Under the pieces are notes generated by a model, which was given only the letters and a program-made list of their open reading frames with translations, had not been told where the DNA came from and searched no databases. 38,743 nucleotides of DNA from Oscillatoriales cyanobacterium SM2_2_1 (GTDB taxonomy: Bacteria; Cyanobacteriota; Cyanobacteriia; Pseudanabaenales; Pseudanabaenaceae), in NCBI GenBank assembly GCA_012031145.1, contig JAAUUH010000017.1, positions 1-38,743 of the forward strand, given 5' to 3'. Shown one piece after another: positions 9,158 to 15,501 of this stretch. Numbering within the stretch: the stretch's first letter is position 1; each line of letters starts with the position of its first letter. Both the position numbers and the translations under genes were made by a program.

Positions 9158-9200
9158 TTTTCTAGTCGGAATGCAAAGGGAACTAGGATGGATCTGTTAA

Positions 9201-9276
9201 TCTATCCTAGGGTGGTTACCAATCAAAACCGCTCTCCTAGTTGGTGGGGCTTGTCCTCTATCCTAGGTGATACAAT
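9201..9276 (+). promoter_or_regulatory. apcABC promoter/leader with a repeated element
   Basis: In the 295-nt gap before apcA, TCTATCCTAGG occurs twice (9201-9211 and 9257-9267), with a shorter relative CTCTCCTAG between them (9232-9240). A -10-like TACAAT lies at 9271-9276 directly after the second copy; no good -35 is seen. This would give a 5' leader of about 170 nt. Allophycocyanin operons commonly have long leaders and activator-dependent promoters. The start codon of apcA is preceded by a strong GGAGG at 9437-9441. Confidence 0.45.
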
Positions 9277-9452
9277 AACAACTGTTAAGAAGTGTGATGG
9301 CTAGCATCGTTCTGCAGAGGGATATACCAAAATATCTTGGAAGCTCTTGCTCTGTAGAAGGTTATGCAGACACTTGGCGATCGCTGGGTTAGTCAAAAGC
9401 CATTTCGCAGAATCTTATTATTGACATTTTTTTATTTGGAGGAAGGAATTCA

Positions 9453-9938
9453 ATGAGTGTCGTCACGAAGTCGATCGTGAATGCTGATGCCGAGGCTCGC
9501 TACCTCAGCCCCGGTGAATTGGATCGGATCAGGAGCTTTGTTAGCTCTGGTGAGCGCCGTCTTCGCATCGCCCAGACCATGTCTGAGTCCCGCGAACGCA
9601 TCATTAAGCAAGCGGGTGATCAATTGTTCCAAAAGCGCCCCGATGTAGTTTCTCCCGGCGGTAATGCCTATGGTGAAGAAATGACCGCCACTTGCCTTCG
9701 CGATTTGGACTACTACCTCCGTCTCGTGACCTATGGCATCGTTTCGGGTGATGTCACCCCCATCGAAGAGATTGGCATTGTGGGTGTTAAGGAAATGTAC
9801 AATTCCTTGGGCACTCCTATTCCTGCCATGGCTGAAGGGATTCGGGCCATGAAGAACGTCGCTTCTTCTTTGCTGTCTGCAGATGACGCTGCTGAAGCAG
9901 GCTACTACTTCGACTATGTCATCGGTGCAATGCAGTAG
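9453..9938 (+). CDS. apcA: Allophycocyanin alpha subunit
   Basis: 161 residues, the standard length. Sequence blocks such as [20 protein letters not shown] and [16 protein letters not shown] identify ApcA. Cys81 in [18 protein letters not shown] is the phycocyanobilin attachment site. With ApcB it forms the trimers of the phycobilisome core on the cytoplasmic face of thylakoids, passing energy to the photosystems. It is preceded by a strong ribosome binding site (GGAGG, 9437-9441). apcB starts 53 nt downstream and apcC follows, so the operon is apcABC; apcE is not adjacent. Codon choice is strongly biased, as expected for a very highly expressed gene. Confidence 0.99.
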   Translation: MSVVTKSIVNADAEARYLSPGELDRIRSFVSSGERRLRIAQTMSESRERIIKQAGDQLFQKRPDVVSPGGNAYGEEMTATCLRDLDYYLRLVTYGIVSGDVTPIEEIGIVGVKEMYNSLGTPIPAMAEGIRAMKNVASSLLSADDAAEAGYYFDYVIGAMQ

Positions 9939-9991
9939 TGCATTTTACCCATAAAAAATTCTTGTAAACCTAGACAAACCGATTAAAAAAA

Positions 9992-10477
9992 ATGCAAGAC
10001 GCTATTACTTCTGTAATTAACGCTTCTGACGTTCAGGGTAAGTATCTTGATATCGCTTCTTTGGAGCGCCTCAAGGGTTATTTCGCTACTGGTGAACTCC
10101 GCGTCCGCGCTGCGGCTACCATTAGTGCCAACGCTGCTACCATCGTTAAGGAAGCGGTTGCTAAGTCCCTGTTGTATTCAGATGTCACCCGTCCCGGCGG
10201 CAACATGTACACCACCCGTCGCTATGCCGCTTGCATCCGCGACCTTGACTACTACCTTCGCTACGCTACCTACGCCATGTTGGCTGGGGATGCTTCCATC
10301 TTGGATGAGCGTGTTCTCAATGGCTTGAAGGAAACCTACAATTCCTTGGGCGTTCCCATCGTTTCGACGATTCAAGCGATTCAAGCAATGAAGGAAGTCA
10401 CCGCTGCTCTGGTTGGCTCCGATGCCGGTAAGGAAATGGGTGTCTACTTCGATTATATTTGCTCTGGCTTAAGCTAG
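9992..10477 (+). CDS. apcB: Allophycocyanin beta subunit
   Basis: 161 residues. [20 protein letters not shown] and the globin-like phycobiliprotein fold are typical. Cys81 in [19 protein letters not shown] binds phycocyanobilin, and Asn71 in RPGGNMYTT is the residue normally gamma-N-methylated in beta-type phycobiliproteins. It pairs with ApcA. The 53-nt spacer before it lacks a clear Shine-Dalgarno sequence, so translation may rely on coupling or on an A-rich unstructured leader (AAAAAAAA directly before ATG). It is followed by a hairpin and apcC. Confidence 0.99.
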   Translation: MQDAITSVINASDVQGKYLDIASLERLKGYFATGELRVRAAATISANAATIVKEAVAKSLLYSDVTRPGGNMYTTRRYAACIRDLDYYLRYATYAMLAGDASILDERVLNGLKETYNSLGVPIVSTIQAIQAMKEVTAALVGSDAGKEMGVYFDYICSGLS

Positions 10478-10497
10478 GCTTCGGTTCCAAGCGACAC

Positions 10498-10525
10498 GAT
10501 TCAGGTGGTTTCGGCTGCCTGAATC
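10498..10525 (+). terminator. apcB-apcC intergenic hairpin (attenuator or processing site)
   Basis: GATTCAGG (10498-10505) pairs with CCTGAATC (10518-10525) across a 12-nt loop. A T-rich stretch follows (TATTTTAGATAGTTTTTT) before the apcC ribosome binding site AGGAGAG. A partial terminator or RNase stop here would make apcC less abundant than apcAB, matching the core stoichiometry in which the linker is needed in fewer copies. Confidence 0.6.
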
Positions 10526-10557
10526 TATTTTAGATAGTTTTTTAGGAGAGTGCCGCC

Positions 10558-10761
10558 ATGCGGATGTTTAAGGTCACAGCCTGCGTTCCTAGCCAAACCC
10601 GGATTCGGACACAGCGCGAATTGCAGAACACCTACTTTACGAAGTTGGTGCCCTATGACAACTGGTTTCGCGAGCAGCAACGGATCATGAAAATGGGTGG
10701 AAAAATCGTCAAGGTCGAATTGGCCACGGGTCGGCCTGGTATGAATACCGGCTTGCTGTAG
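10558..10761 (+). CDS. apcC: Allophycocyanin core linker, 7.8 kDa
   Basis: 67 residues, the exact family size. MRMFKVTACVPSQTRIRTQR and ending MNTGLL are typical of the CpcD-type small core linker. It sits in the cavity of the terminal allophycocyanin trimer and adjusts its spectral properties. AGGAGAG at 10543-10549 is the ribosome binding site. It is the last gene of apcABC. No strong terminator was found before the oppositely oriented tRNA gene about 115 nt downstream. Confidence 0.98.
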   Translation: MRMFKVTACVPSQTRIRTQRELQNTYFTKLVPYDNWFREQQRIMKMGGKIVKVELATGRPGMNTGLL

Positions 10762-10875
10762 TTTTGTTGATTTCTTTGTTTTTTATTGATAGATGCATTA
10801 ACTCTAGTTCGCTCTCTGTTTTTTGAGGGCGAATTATTTTTTATCGTTTTTCTAACAAAAACAAAAATAGAGGCA

Positions 10876-10947
10876 TCCTGGGTGTGGGAATCGAACCCGC
10901 ATGTCAACGATTATGAGTCGTTTGCTTTACCTGTCAGCCAACCCAGG
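10876..10947 (-). tRNA. tRNA-Met (anticodon CAT)
   Basis: 72 nt on the minus strand fold as a cloverleaf. The acceptor stem is a perfect CCTGGGT/ACCCAGG with A73. The D arm is GCT...AGC with GG in the loop. The anticodon stem AACGA/TCGTT carries loop CTCATAA (anticodon CAT). The T arm is GCGGG-TTCGATT-CCCAC with one C-A mismatch. CCA is not encoded. The anticodon stem lacks the three G-C pairs of an initiator, and the acceptor 1-72 pair is formed, so elongator tRNA-Met is favoured; a lysidine-modified tRNA-Ile2 cannot be excluded. Confidence 0.85.
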
Positions 10948-10968
10948 GTAAAACGCTTATATTATAGG

Positions 10969-11514
10969 ATGAATCTTTTTGATGTTTTGCCTATGACCAC
11001 AAAACCTAATGAAGAGGGGCAGCGATCGCGACGGTGGCGTTCCTGGTTGGGTTACGGCAGTGCCCTGTTGACATTAATGGCAGCGGCAGGGGTGGGCAGT
11101 GGTCTATGGGCCTATCAATTTGGGCGACGGGCCCTAGAGGGGGTCAATCCAGAGCCCAACAGCGTTCGATTGCCACCGCCAAAGTCTCAGCCATCACCGA
11201 AGCCCGCCCCGAAAAAGCCGGACCCATCGCCCCAATCCTATTTTTTGGATGAGCAACAGGTCATTGGGGACTTGCAGCGGCAGTTTGCCCAAGAGCTTGC
11301 GACTTACCGACGGCCGCCCATGGAGCATTATGATCCAACCCGGGATTCGACGGTGCTGCTCTATCGACGGCACCGGGAGCGCTTGGCGGCGCGGATTGAG
11401 TCTGTGCGCTCGGAGTTGCAGGTGCGATCGGTGGATGTGAGGCGTCCGTTAGCGGAGTTGCCCACTCCACCTGCGGTGACGGCGGAACCCAGCGGACAGG
11501 AGTTGCAACCATGA
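10969..11514 (+). CDS. Membrane-anchored Pro-rich protein, unknown function
   Basis: About 181 residues from the ATG at 10969 (an alternative is 10993). An in-frame extension upstream would run through the tRNA gene and is rejected. A basic N-terminus (RSRRWRSW) is followed by one membrane segment (LGYGSALLTLMAAAGVGSGLWAY), then a Pro/Lys/Ser-rich linker (LPPPKSQPSPKPAPKKPDP) and a helical charged C-terminal part (VIGDLQRQFAQELATYRR). This is a type II single-pass layout with the bulk in the periplasm. The stop overlaps the rhodanese start (ATGA), so it heads a coupled run with rhodanese, DUF3531 and cobS. I do not recognise the family. Confidence 0.7.
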   Translation: MNLFDVLPMTTKPNEEGQRSRRWRSWLGYGSALLTLMAAAGVGSGLWAYQFGRRALEGVNPEPNSVRLPPPKSQPSPKPAPKKPDPSPQSYFLDEQQVIGDLQRQFAQELATYRRPPMEHYDPTRDSTVLLYRRHRERLAARIESVRSELQVRSVDVRRPLAELPTPPAVTAEPSGQELQP

Positions 11515-11852
11515 ATGGGATACCCAGTGTTTCAGTGCGGGAGTTGTCCGATTATTTAGCGTCGGGAGAGTACTCGGTGCAGCTAGTGGATGTCCGAGAG
11601 GCGGAGGAGTTGGCGATCGCGGCGTTACCCCAGTTTCTCCACCTTCCTTTGAGTGCCTCAGCCCAGTGGGCCCCAGCTATTGAAGACCACCTTGACCCGA
11701 CGCGGGAGGTGTGGGTGCTGTGCCACCATGGCGTGCGATCGGCGCAAATGTGCCAGTGGTTGCGATCGCGAGGATTTGGGCAAGTCAAAAATATCCGGGG
11801 TGGCATTGATGCCTACAGCATGGAGATTGACGCTTCAGTGCCAGCCTATTAG
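11511..11852 (+). CDS. Rhodanese-like domain protein (single domain)
   Basis: 113 residues forming one rhodanese domain: ISVRELSDYL-type start, VQLVDVREAEELA (CH2A-like), and the active-site loop CHHGVRSA with Cys71, which carries persulfide sulfur in this family; IRGGIDAY closes the domain. The six-residue loop CHHGVR matches sulfurtransferase-type single-domain rhodaneses. It overlaps the previous gene by 4 nt and precedes a DUF3531 gene by 14 nt. It is probably cytoplasmic, and the sulfur acceptor is unknown. Confidence 0.93.
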   Translation: MNGIPSVSVRELSDYLASGEYSVQLVDVREAEELAIAALPQFLHLPLSASAQWAPAIEDHLDPTREVWVLCHHGVRSAQMCQWLRSRGFGQVKNIRGGIDAYSMEIDASVPAY

Positions 11853-11866
11853 GGGGGAGTTGGGGA

Positions 11867-12289
11867 ATGCAGGTTTCATTTCGTGAATGTGACTGGTTTG
11901 ATCTGTGGATCTGGATTGAGTTGGCCGACGTGCCATCGGAGCGGGAAAAACAGCTACTGGATGAGGTGTTGGCATCGTGGTTTTTGATTGGCAAATTGGG
12001 GGGGTTTAATGCCACGAATTTGCAGGTGCAGGAGTCGGGGGCCGATATCAGCCATTTGGATTACGACAACGACATGGCGGAGGCGGAGCTGATGTCGGTG
12101 ATGCACAACATGGGTGAGGTGGAGTATGACATGCTCTGGGCGCGGTGCTGGTTTGACTTGGGCACCAGCGATGCGATCGCCCTAGATGGGTTGCTAAATG
12201 TTTTGCGGCAGTTTTCGGTGGACTATGTGCCCCTAAAGCGGGTGGTCGTTGGCGGTACGGAGATTCCCGATGGGAGCGCAGTGGCATAG
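11867..12289 (+). CDS. DUF3531 family protein
   Basis: 140 residues. MQVSFRECDWFDLWIWIE, a central acidic stretch (HLDYDNDMAEAELMSVMHNMGE) and the tail DYVPLKRVVVGG match the cyanobacterial/plastid DUF3531 family. The sequence has high Trp and acidic content, with no signal peptide or membrane segment. Function is unknown. It lies 14 nt after the rhodanese gene, and its last 20 nt overlap the start of cobS, so it is part of the same transcript. Confidence 0.85.
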   Translation: MQVSFRECDWFDLWIWIELADVPSEREKQLLDEVLASWFLIGKLGGFNATNLQVQESGADISHLDYDNDMAEAELMSVMHNMGEVEYDMLWARCWFDLGTSDAIALDGLLNVLRQFSVDYVPLKRVVVGGTEIPDGSAVA

Positions 12290-13040
12290 GGAGTGGGAAC
12301 GGCTACGGGCGGCGCTTTTGTTTTATACGGTGCTGCCCCTTTCGGTGCCGGAGGGAAAGCAACTCAGTTTTGACGGCATTGCCCTCTATGCGCCATTGGT
12401 GGGAATTTTTTTGGGAATCGGCTTGGCGGCCTTGGACTTGATGTTAACGGCGATCGCCCTTGGGGATGGGTTACGGGCGACGCTAGTCGTCACAGCGGGG
12501 CTATGCCTGACGGGCGGATTGCACTGGGATGGACTGATGGACACGGCGGATGGGCTGGCGGTGACGGATCGGGAGCGTTGCTTGGCGGTGATGGCCGATA
12601 GTCGTACCGGGGCCTATGGAGTCATGGCGGCCCTAGTGGTGTTTGCGCTTAAAGTTGGGGCGATCGCCGACCTTACTCCCCCATGGCGATGGCTGGCGCT
12701 GGTCCAATGCGGGGGGTGGAGCCGATGGGGGCAGTTGTGCGCAGTTTGCCTCTATCCCTATTTGAAGCCGGAGGGCAAGGGAAAACGCTTGGGAGTCGGC
12801 GTTGCTGGCTTTTGGGTATGGCTGATGGCAGGACAGGGATTGGCAGTGGGGGGGCTGGGCAGCTTGCTGGGTTTTAGCTGTGCTTTGGCGGTGGGCTATG
12901 GGCTATATCGCCGCCTTGGGGGGCATACGGGGGACACCTACGGGGCGATCGTTGAGGTGACTGAACTGCTGATTTTGTTGGGCTGGGTGCTGGCGTTGCG
13001 ATTAGGCGGGGGCAACTTGGTGATGTCCCTACCACATTAG
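12270..13040 (+). CDS. cobS: Adenosylcobinamide-GDP ribazoletransferase (cobalamin synthase)
   Basis: 256 residues from ATG 12270; an in-frame TTG seven codons upstream is less likely. This is the membrane enzyme that joins adenosylcobinamide-GDP and alpha-ribazole (phosphate) in the last steps of B12 or pseudo-B12 synthesis. The family hallmarks are visible: FYTVLPLSVP near the N-terminus, the acidic metal site GGLHWDGLMDTADGL (~residues 85-99) and MADSRTGAYGVMA, plus a later GGHTGDTYGAIVEVTE. Several hydrophobic segments are present. It overlaps the DUF3531 gene by 20 nt. No other cobalamin gene and no cobalamin riboswitch were seen nearby. Confidence 0.95.
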   Translation: MGAQWHREWERLRAALLFYTVLPLSVPEGKQLSFDGIALYAPLVGIFLGIGLAALDLMLTAIALGDGLRATLVVTAGLCLTGGLHWDGLMDTADGLAVTDRERCLAVMADSRTGAYGVMAALVVFALKVGAIADLTPPWRWLALVQCGGWSRWGQLCAVCLYPYLKPEGKGKRLGVGVAGFWVWLMAGQGLAVGGLGSLLGFSCALAVGYGLYRRLGGHTGDTYGAIVEVTELLILLGWVLALRLGGGNLVMSLPH

Positions 13041-13059
13041 AGGTAGCTGAGATTATGCT

Positions 13060-13338
13060 TTGGCTGCGGCTCCCAGGAAACTCTGGATCGGGGTTAATGG
13101 AACAATTAACTCACACCAATTATGGCTAGGACTCACTAAAAGTGGCGGTCAAACATTCCCAGTTTTCCCAATGGACGACCGTGTCGTTCATCTCCACGAT
13201 GTAGGTGCTTGGCAGCAAGTCAACAACTCGCGGCATGAAACTCTGCGGATCACCCTCAATAACGGCTTAGCAGAGCGGCTGCAAGTAACTTTTATAGTCA
13301 TTTTAATTAAGATTGAGACTGTAAAAGACCAGCATTAG
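13060..13338 (+). CDS. Orphan ORF (possible former gene-cassette ORF) truncated by a MITE
   Basis: Opens at TTG 13060 with a frame open back to 13051. It reads KLWIGVNGTINSHQLWLGLT...VVHLHDVGAWQQVNNSRHETLRITLNNG. I recognise no family. The last 14 codons (after QVTF at 13293) are encoded by a MITE-like insertion and end at a TAG inside it. If the roughly 115-bp insert is removed, the frame continues through MSPPRSPFSPLQPGC to a TAG inside the GTTAGGC box at 13453-13459. It may be a small cassette-borne gene or just an open frame. No ribosome binding site is evident. Confidence 0.35.
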   Translation: MAAAPRKLWIGVNGTINSHQLWLGLTKSGGQTFPVFPMDDRVVHLHDVGAWQQVNNSRHETLRITLNNGLAERLQVTFIVILIKIETVKDQH

Positions 13339-13459
13339 CCTTCGAGTTTAGACCGAGTAAGGGTTTGAGGTTGGAAAAAGCTGTATCAAATTCAAGTTAA
13401 ATGACTATATGTCTCCACCGCGATCTCCATTCAGTCCGCTCCAGCCGGGTTGTTAGGCC
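13258..13459 (+). other. attC-like inverted repeat split by a MITE
   Basis: The left arm (13258-13280) contains TAAC, GGCT and GAGCGGCTG. The right arm (13430-13459) contains CAGTCCGCTC, AGCC and ends GTTAGGC, which fits the integron core GTTRRRY. The arms pair as TAAC/GTTA, GGCT/AGCC and GAGCGG-CTG/CAGtCCGCTC. Removing the MITE leaves about 87 bp, within the usual attC length. The left core does not fit RYYYAAC well, and no integrase gene is present, so this is a candidate orphan attC only. Confidence 0.4.
13293..13409. mobile_element. MITE-like element related to element B
   Basis: About 117 bp with terminal inverted repeats: left TATAGTCATTTTAATTAAGA, right end read inward TATAGTCATTTAACTTGAA. 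TA at both ends fits a TA target duplication. The left 30 bases match about 25 of 30 at 1317-1346 (element B, inverted). It has no coding capacity. It interrupts an open frame and the attC-like repeat. Confidence 0.65.
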
Positions 13460-13480
13460 GCCATCTCTGACACACAACTT

Positions 13481-13807
13481 TCAGAAGCCTCCAACTTCAA
13501 TTACTTCTCCTGGAGCAACTATATCCAACACTCTACGAGCATTTGGTATTAGGGGAAGTAAGTCAGAAAGCTTGTTACTAGATGCTACGAGAATAACAAC
13601 TGCCACTCTAGCTTGCTGTAGATTTTGCTGATAACGTAAATTTTGGTCTGTCGTTAGGAGAATCGTGAAACCCTCCTGGTTCATAAGCCTCAGCAATTCA
13701 CCGTTCTCTTTCCCTGACCATCCCATCTCAACAACTGTGCGTATCTCGTAATCGGCAAGTTCGTGCTTTAAAGGGCGCGGGGCACATTCTTCAAGAGGGA
13801 TTTGCAT
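13481..13807 (-). CDS. DUF5615 PIN-like protein (toxin of a toxin-antitoxin pair)
   Basis: 108 residues. PRPLKHELADYEIRTVVEMGW, GKENGELLRLMNQEGFTILLTTDQNLRYQQNL and VVILVASSNKLSDLLPLIP match the DUF5615 PIN-like family (VapC-like nuclease fold). The family's usual N-terminal LLDE is PLEE here, with Asp replaced by Glu, which could affect metal binding; the central TTDQNL keeps its Asp. It overlaps the upstream DUF433 gene by 17 nt, the standard antitoxin-then-toxin order. RNase activity is inferred from the fold and has not been shown here. Confidence 0.85.
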   Translation of the reverse strand: MQIPLEECAPRPLKHELADYEIRTVVEMGWSGKENGELLRLMNQEGFTILLTTDQNLRYQQNLQQARVAVVILVASSNKLSDLLPLIPNARRVLDIVAPGEVIEVGGF

Positions 13808-14015
13808 AGGCTGTCAACATTTCTTTTGCTAATTCAAGGGCTGCGATCGCTTGTTCACGCCTAACACCAGGAAAATGATCTAGAAATTCATTCAGCGAAT
13901 CTCCTGCTTCTAGATAATCAAGTAAGGTCTTGACAGGTACGCGGGTGCCAAAGAATACAGGAACTCCTCCCAAAACATCAGGATCTCTATGAACGATATG
14001 TAAAATTGATGTCAT
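13791..14015 (-). CDS. DUF433 family antitoxin
   Basis: 74 residues. DPDVLGGVPVFFGTRVPVKTLLDYLEAGDSLNEFLDHFPGVRREQAIAALELA is a textbook DUF433 sequence, a winged-helix-like family that normally precedes DUF5615 toxins and is thought to bind the toxin and its own promoter. Its start codon overlaps the stop of the GNAT remnant upstream (ATGA), so translation may be coupled to that fragment. Confidence 0.88.
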   Translation of the reverse strand: MTSILHIVHRDPDVLGGVPVFFGTRVPVKTLLDYLEAGDSLNEFLDHFPGVRREQAIAALELAKEMLTAYANPS

Positions 14016-14134
14016 AGAAACTTAACCCCTACATAGCATTTCCATGTTGAGCCAAACTCACCAGTTGGCATGACATTATGGAAGATTAGCCAAATTTCAT
14101 CAATGTCATCTTCCTTAGCTTCTCGGATAATCAT
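14012..14134 (-). pseudogene. GNAT acetyltransferase, N-terminal remnant
   Basis: 40 codons from ATG 14134: MIIREAKEDDIDEIWLIFHN is the start of a GNAT-family N-acetyltransferase (first strand and helix). After VMPTGE the frame reads an unrelated EFGSTWKCYVGVKFL and stops at 14012-14014. The acetyl-CoA-binding motif A (RGxGxG/A) is absent, so the product cannot be active. The break around 14056 is a deletion or recombination point. It now forms a short leader ORF coupled to the DUF433 antitoxin. Confidence 0.65.
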
Positions 14135-14186
14135 TTCATCCTCACTCCAATTTGGAGCATAACTAATCGATAAACCAAATAGATTC

Positions 14187-15242
14187 CTAAAATGTTTGCC
14201 AAAATTGGGTGAAGTGCTTTTGCAAGCGCTGGTTTTCTTCGGGCGTACCGATGGAGATTCGCAAGCCACCGCCGGTTCGCCGAATCCACACATTCTGTTG
14301 CTGCAAAAATTCCTGGAGTCCTTGGTCGTGGGCGGTGCGCAAATATAAGAAGTTGGCATGGCTAGGCCAAATTTGAAATCCAAACTGGCTGCTGAGGGCG
14401 CTCCAAGCTTGGTAAAGGCGATCGCGCTGCTGAAGCAACAGCGGTACATCTGCTAACAACTCTTCCCGATGCTGTAGCGCCAAGAGCGCCCCATGGGCTG
14501 AAATGGTGGGTAGGTTGTAGGGTAGCCGCACTTTTTCGAGGGCGGTGATCAGGTGGGGTTGGGCGATCGCATAGCCGACTCGGTAGGCAGCCAGGCGCAA
14601 TCCCTTAGAAAAGGTTCGCAACACAACCCAGTTCGGATGTTGATTGAGGTCAGGAACCAGGGTGGTTTGGGCATATTCAAAGTAGGCTTCGTCAATGACC
14701 ACCATGATTTCGGGCGGGAGCTGACGCAGCCAATCCAGTTCAGCGACTGTGGGGGCATTGCCCGTAGGGGAATTGGGACTGACGAAAAAAACTACAGCAA
14801 TCTGTTCCTGGGCGATCGCCCGACAGGCAGCAGCCAAATCCCAAGACCAATCGGCCGGGTTGCGGGGGATACGGTGCACGGGAATCCCCAGGGTTTGGGC
14901 GAGGATGCCATACATCGAAAAGGTGGGCTCAGCTACTAGAATCCCCCCCTGGGTAAGGGCCGCAACCACTAATAGGGAGCGAATCAGCTCATCGGAGCCA
15001 TTGCCAATCGTAATCCAGTCGGTGGGAACCTCGGCATACTGGGCGATCGCTTGGCGGAGGGACGCATACATGCCGTCGGGGTAGCGGTGGCTCAGGAGTT
15101 CGTGGGTAAGATAGTGGGCTAACTTCTCCTTGAGGATGGGCGGTAAATCGAGGGGGGACTCGTTAGCATCCAACTTGTCGGACTGGGGCGGAACGGGATG
15201 GGCACTATAGACGGTGAGGGTTTCCAGGTCGGGACGGAGCAT
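14187..15242 (-). CDS. hisC: Histidinol-phosphate aminotransferase
   Basis: 351 residues, normal for HisC. This PLP enzyme converts imidazole-acetol phosphate and glutamate to histidinol phosphate. LDANESPLDLPP near the N-terminus, GNGSDELIRSL (PLP phosphate region), SPNSPTGNAPT, VIDEAYFEYA (Asp/Tyr PLP contacts) and TFSKGLRLAAYRVGYAIA with the Schiff-base Lys213 are all present. It is 4 nt downstream of the SemiSWEET gene and shares its transcript with hisD. Confidence 0.97.
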   Translation of the reverse strand: MLRPDLETLTVYSAHPVPPQSDKLDANESPLDLPPILKEKLAHYLTHELLSHRYPDGMYASLRQAIAQYAEVPTDWITIGNGSDELIRSLLVVAALTQGGILVAEPTFSMYGILAQTLGIPVHRIPRNPADWSWDLAAACRAIAQEQIAVVFFVSPNSPTGNAPTVAELDWLRQLPPEIMVVIDEAYFEYAQTTLVPDLNQHPNWVVLRTFSKGLRLAAYRVGYAIAQPHLITALEKVRLPYNLPTISAHGALLALQHREELLADVPLLLQQRDRLYQAWSALSSQFGFQIWPSHANFLYLRTAHDQGLQEFLQQQNVWIRRTGGGLRISIGTPEENQRLQKHFTQFWQTF

Positions 15243-15246
15243 GGGC

Positions 15247-15501
15247 TTAGGAATAACGGAGCTTGAGCCGGAGGAGGAATAGGTTTAACCCCAAGGTGAC
15301 CAGATTAGCAATGATGATGGGCATTTCTGTCACCATTAAGCCGTAGGTCAACCACAGGGTAACGCCGATGATAAAGGTAATCAAAGCGGGTAGGGATAAG
15401 TCCTTGGCAGAGCGCGATCGCCAGACCTTGATCACTTGGGGTAAAAATGCCGCCGTGGTCAACATCGCTGCGATGTAGCCGATGGCATCCACTAGGGTCA
15501 T
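15247..15501 (-). CDS. SemiSWEET-type small transporter (MtN3/PQ-loop family)
   Basis: 84 residues with three membrane segments and the conserved PQ motif in TTAAFLPQVIKVWRS, followed by SAKDLSLPALITFIIGVTLWLTYGLM and a third helix ending in LLRLK. This is the single-triple-helix-bundle architecture of bacterial SemiSWEETs, which dimerise and let sugars through passively. The ATG overlaps the hisD stop by 4 nt and hisC starts 4 nt after its stop, so it is co-transcribed with histidine biosynthesis genes. The natural substrate is unknown. Confidence 0.93.
   Translation of the reverse strand: MTLVDAIGYIAAMLTTAAFLPQVIKVWRSRSAKDLSLPALITFIIGVTLWLTYGLMVTEMPIIIANLVTLGLNLFLLRLKLRYS

Noticed and set aside
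10786-10968. N-terminal extension of the Pro-rich membrane protein.
   Set aside because: It would be translated through the tRNA-Met gene; the ATG at 10969 gives a sensible membrane-protein start.
13041-14186. A complete integron.
   Set aside because: Only one attC-like site was seen and no integrase gene is in the window.
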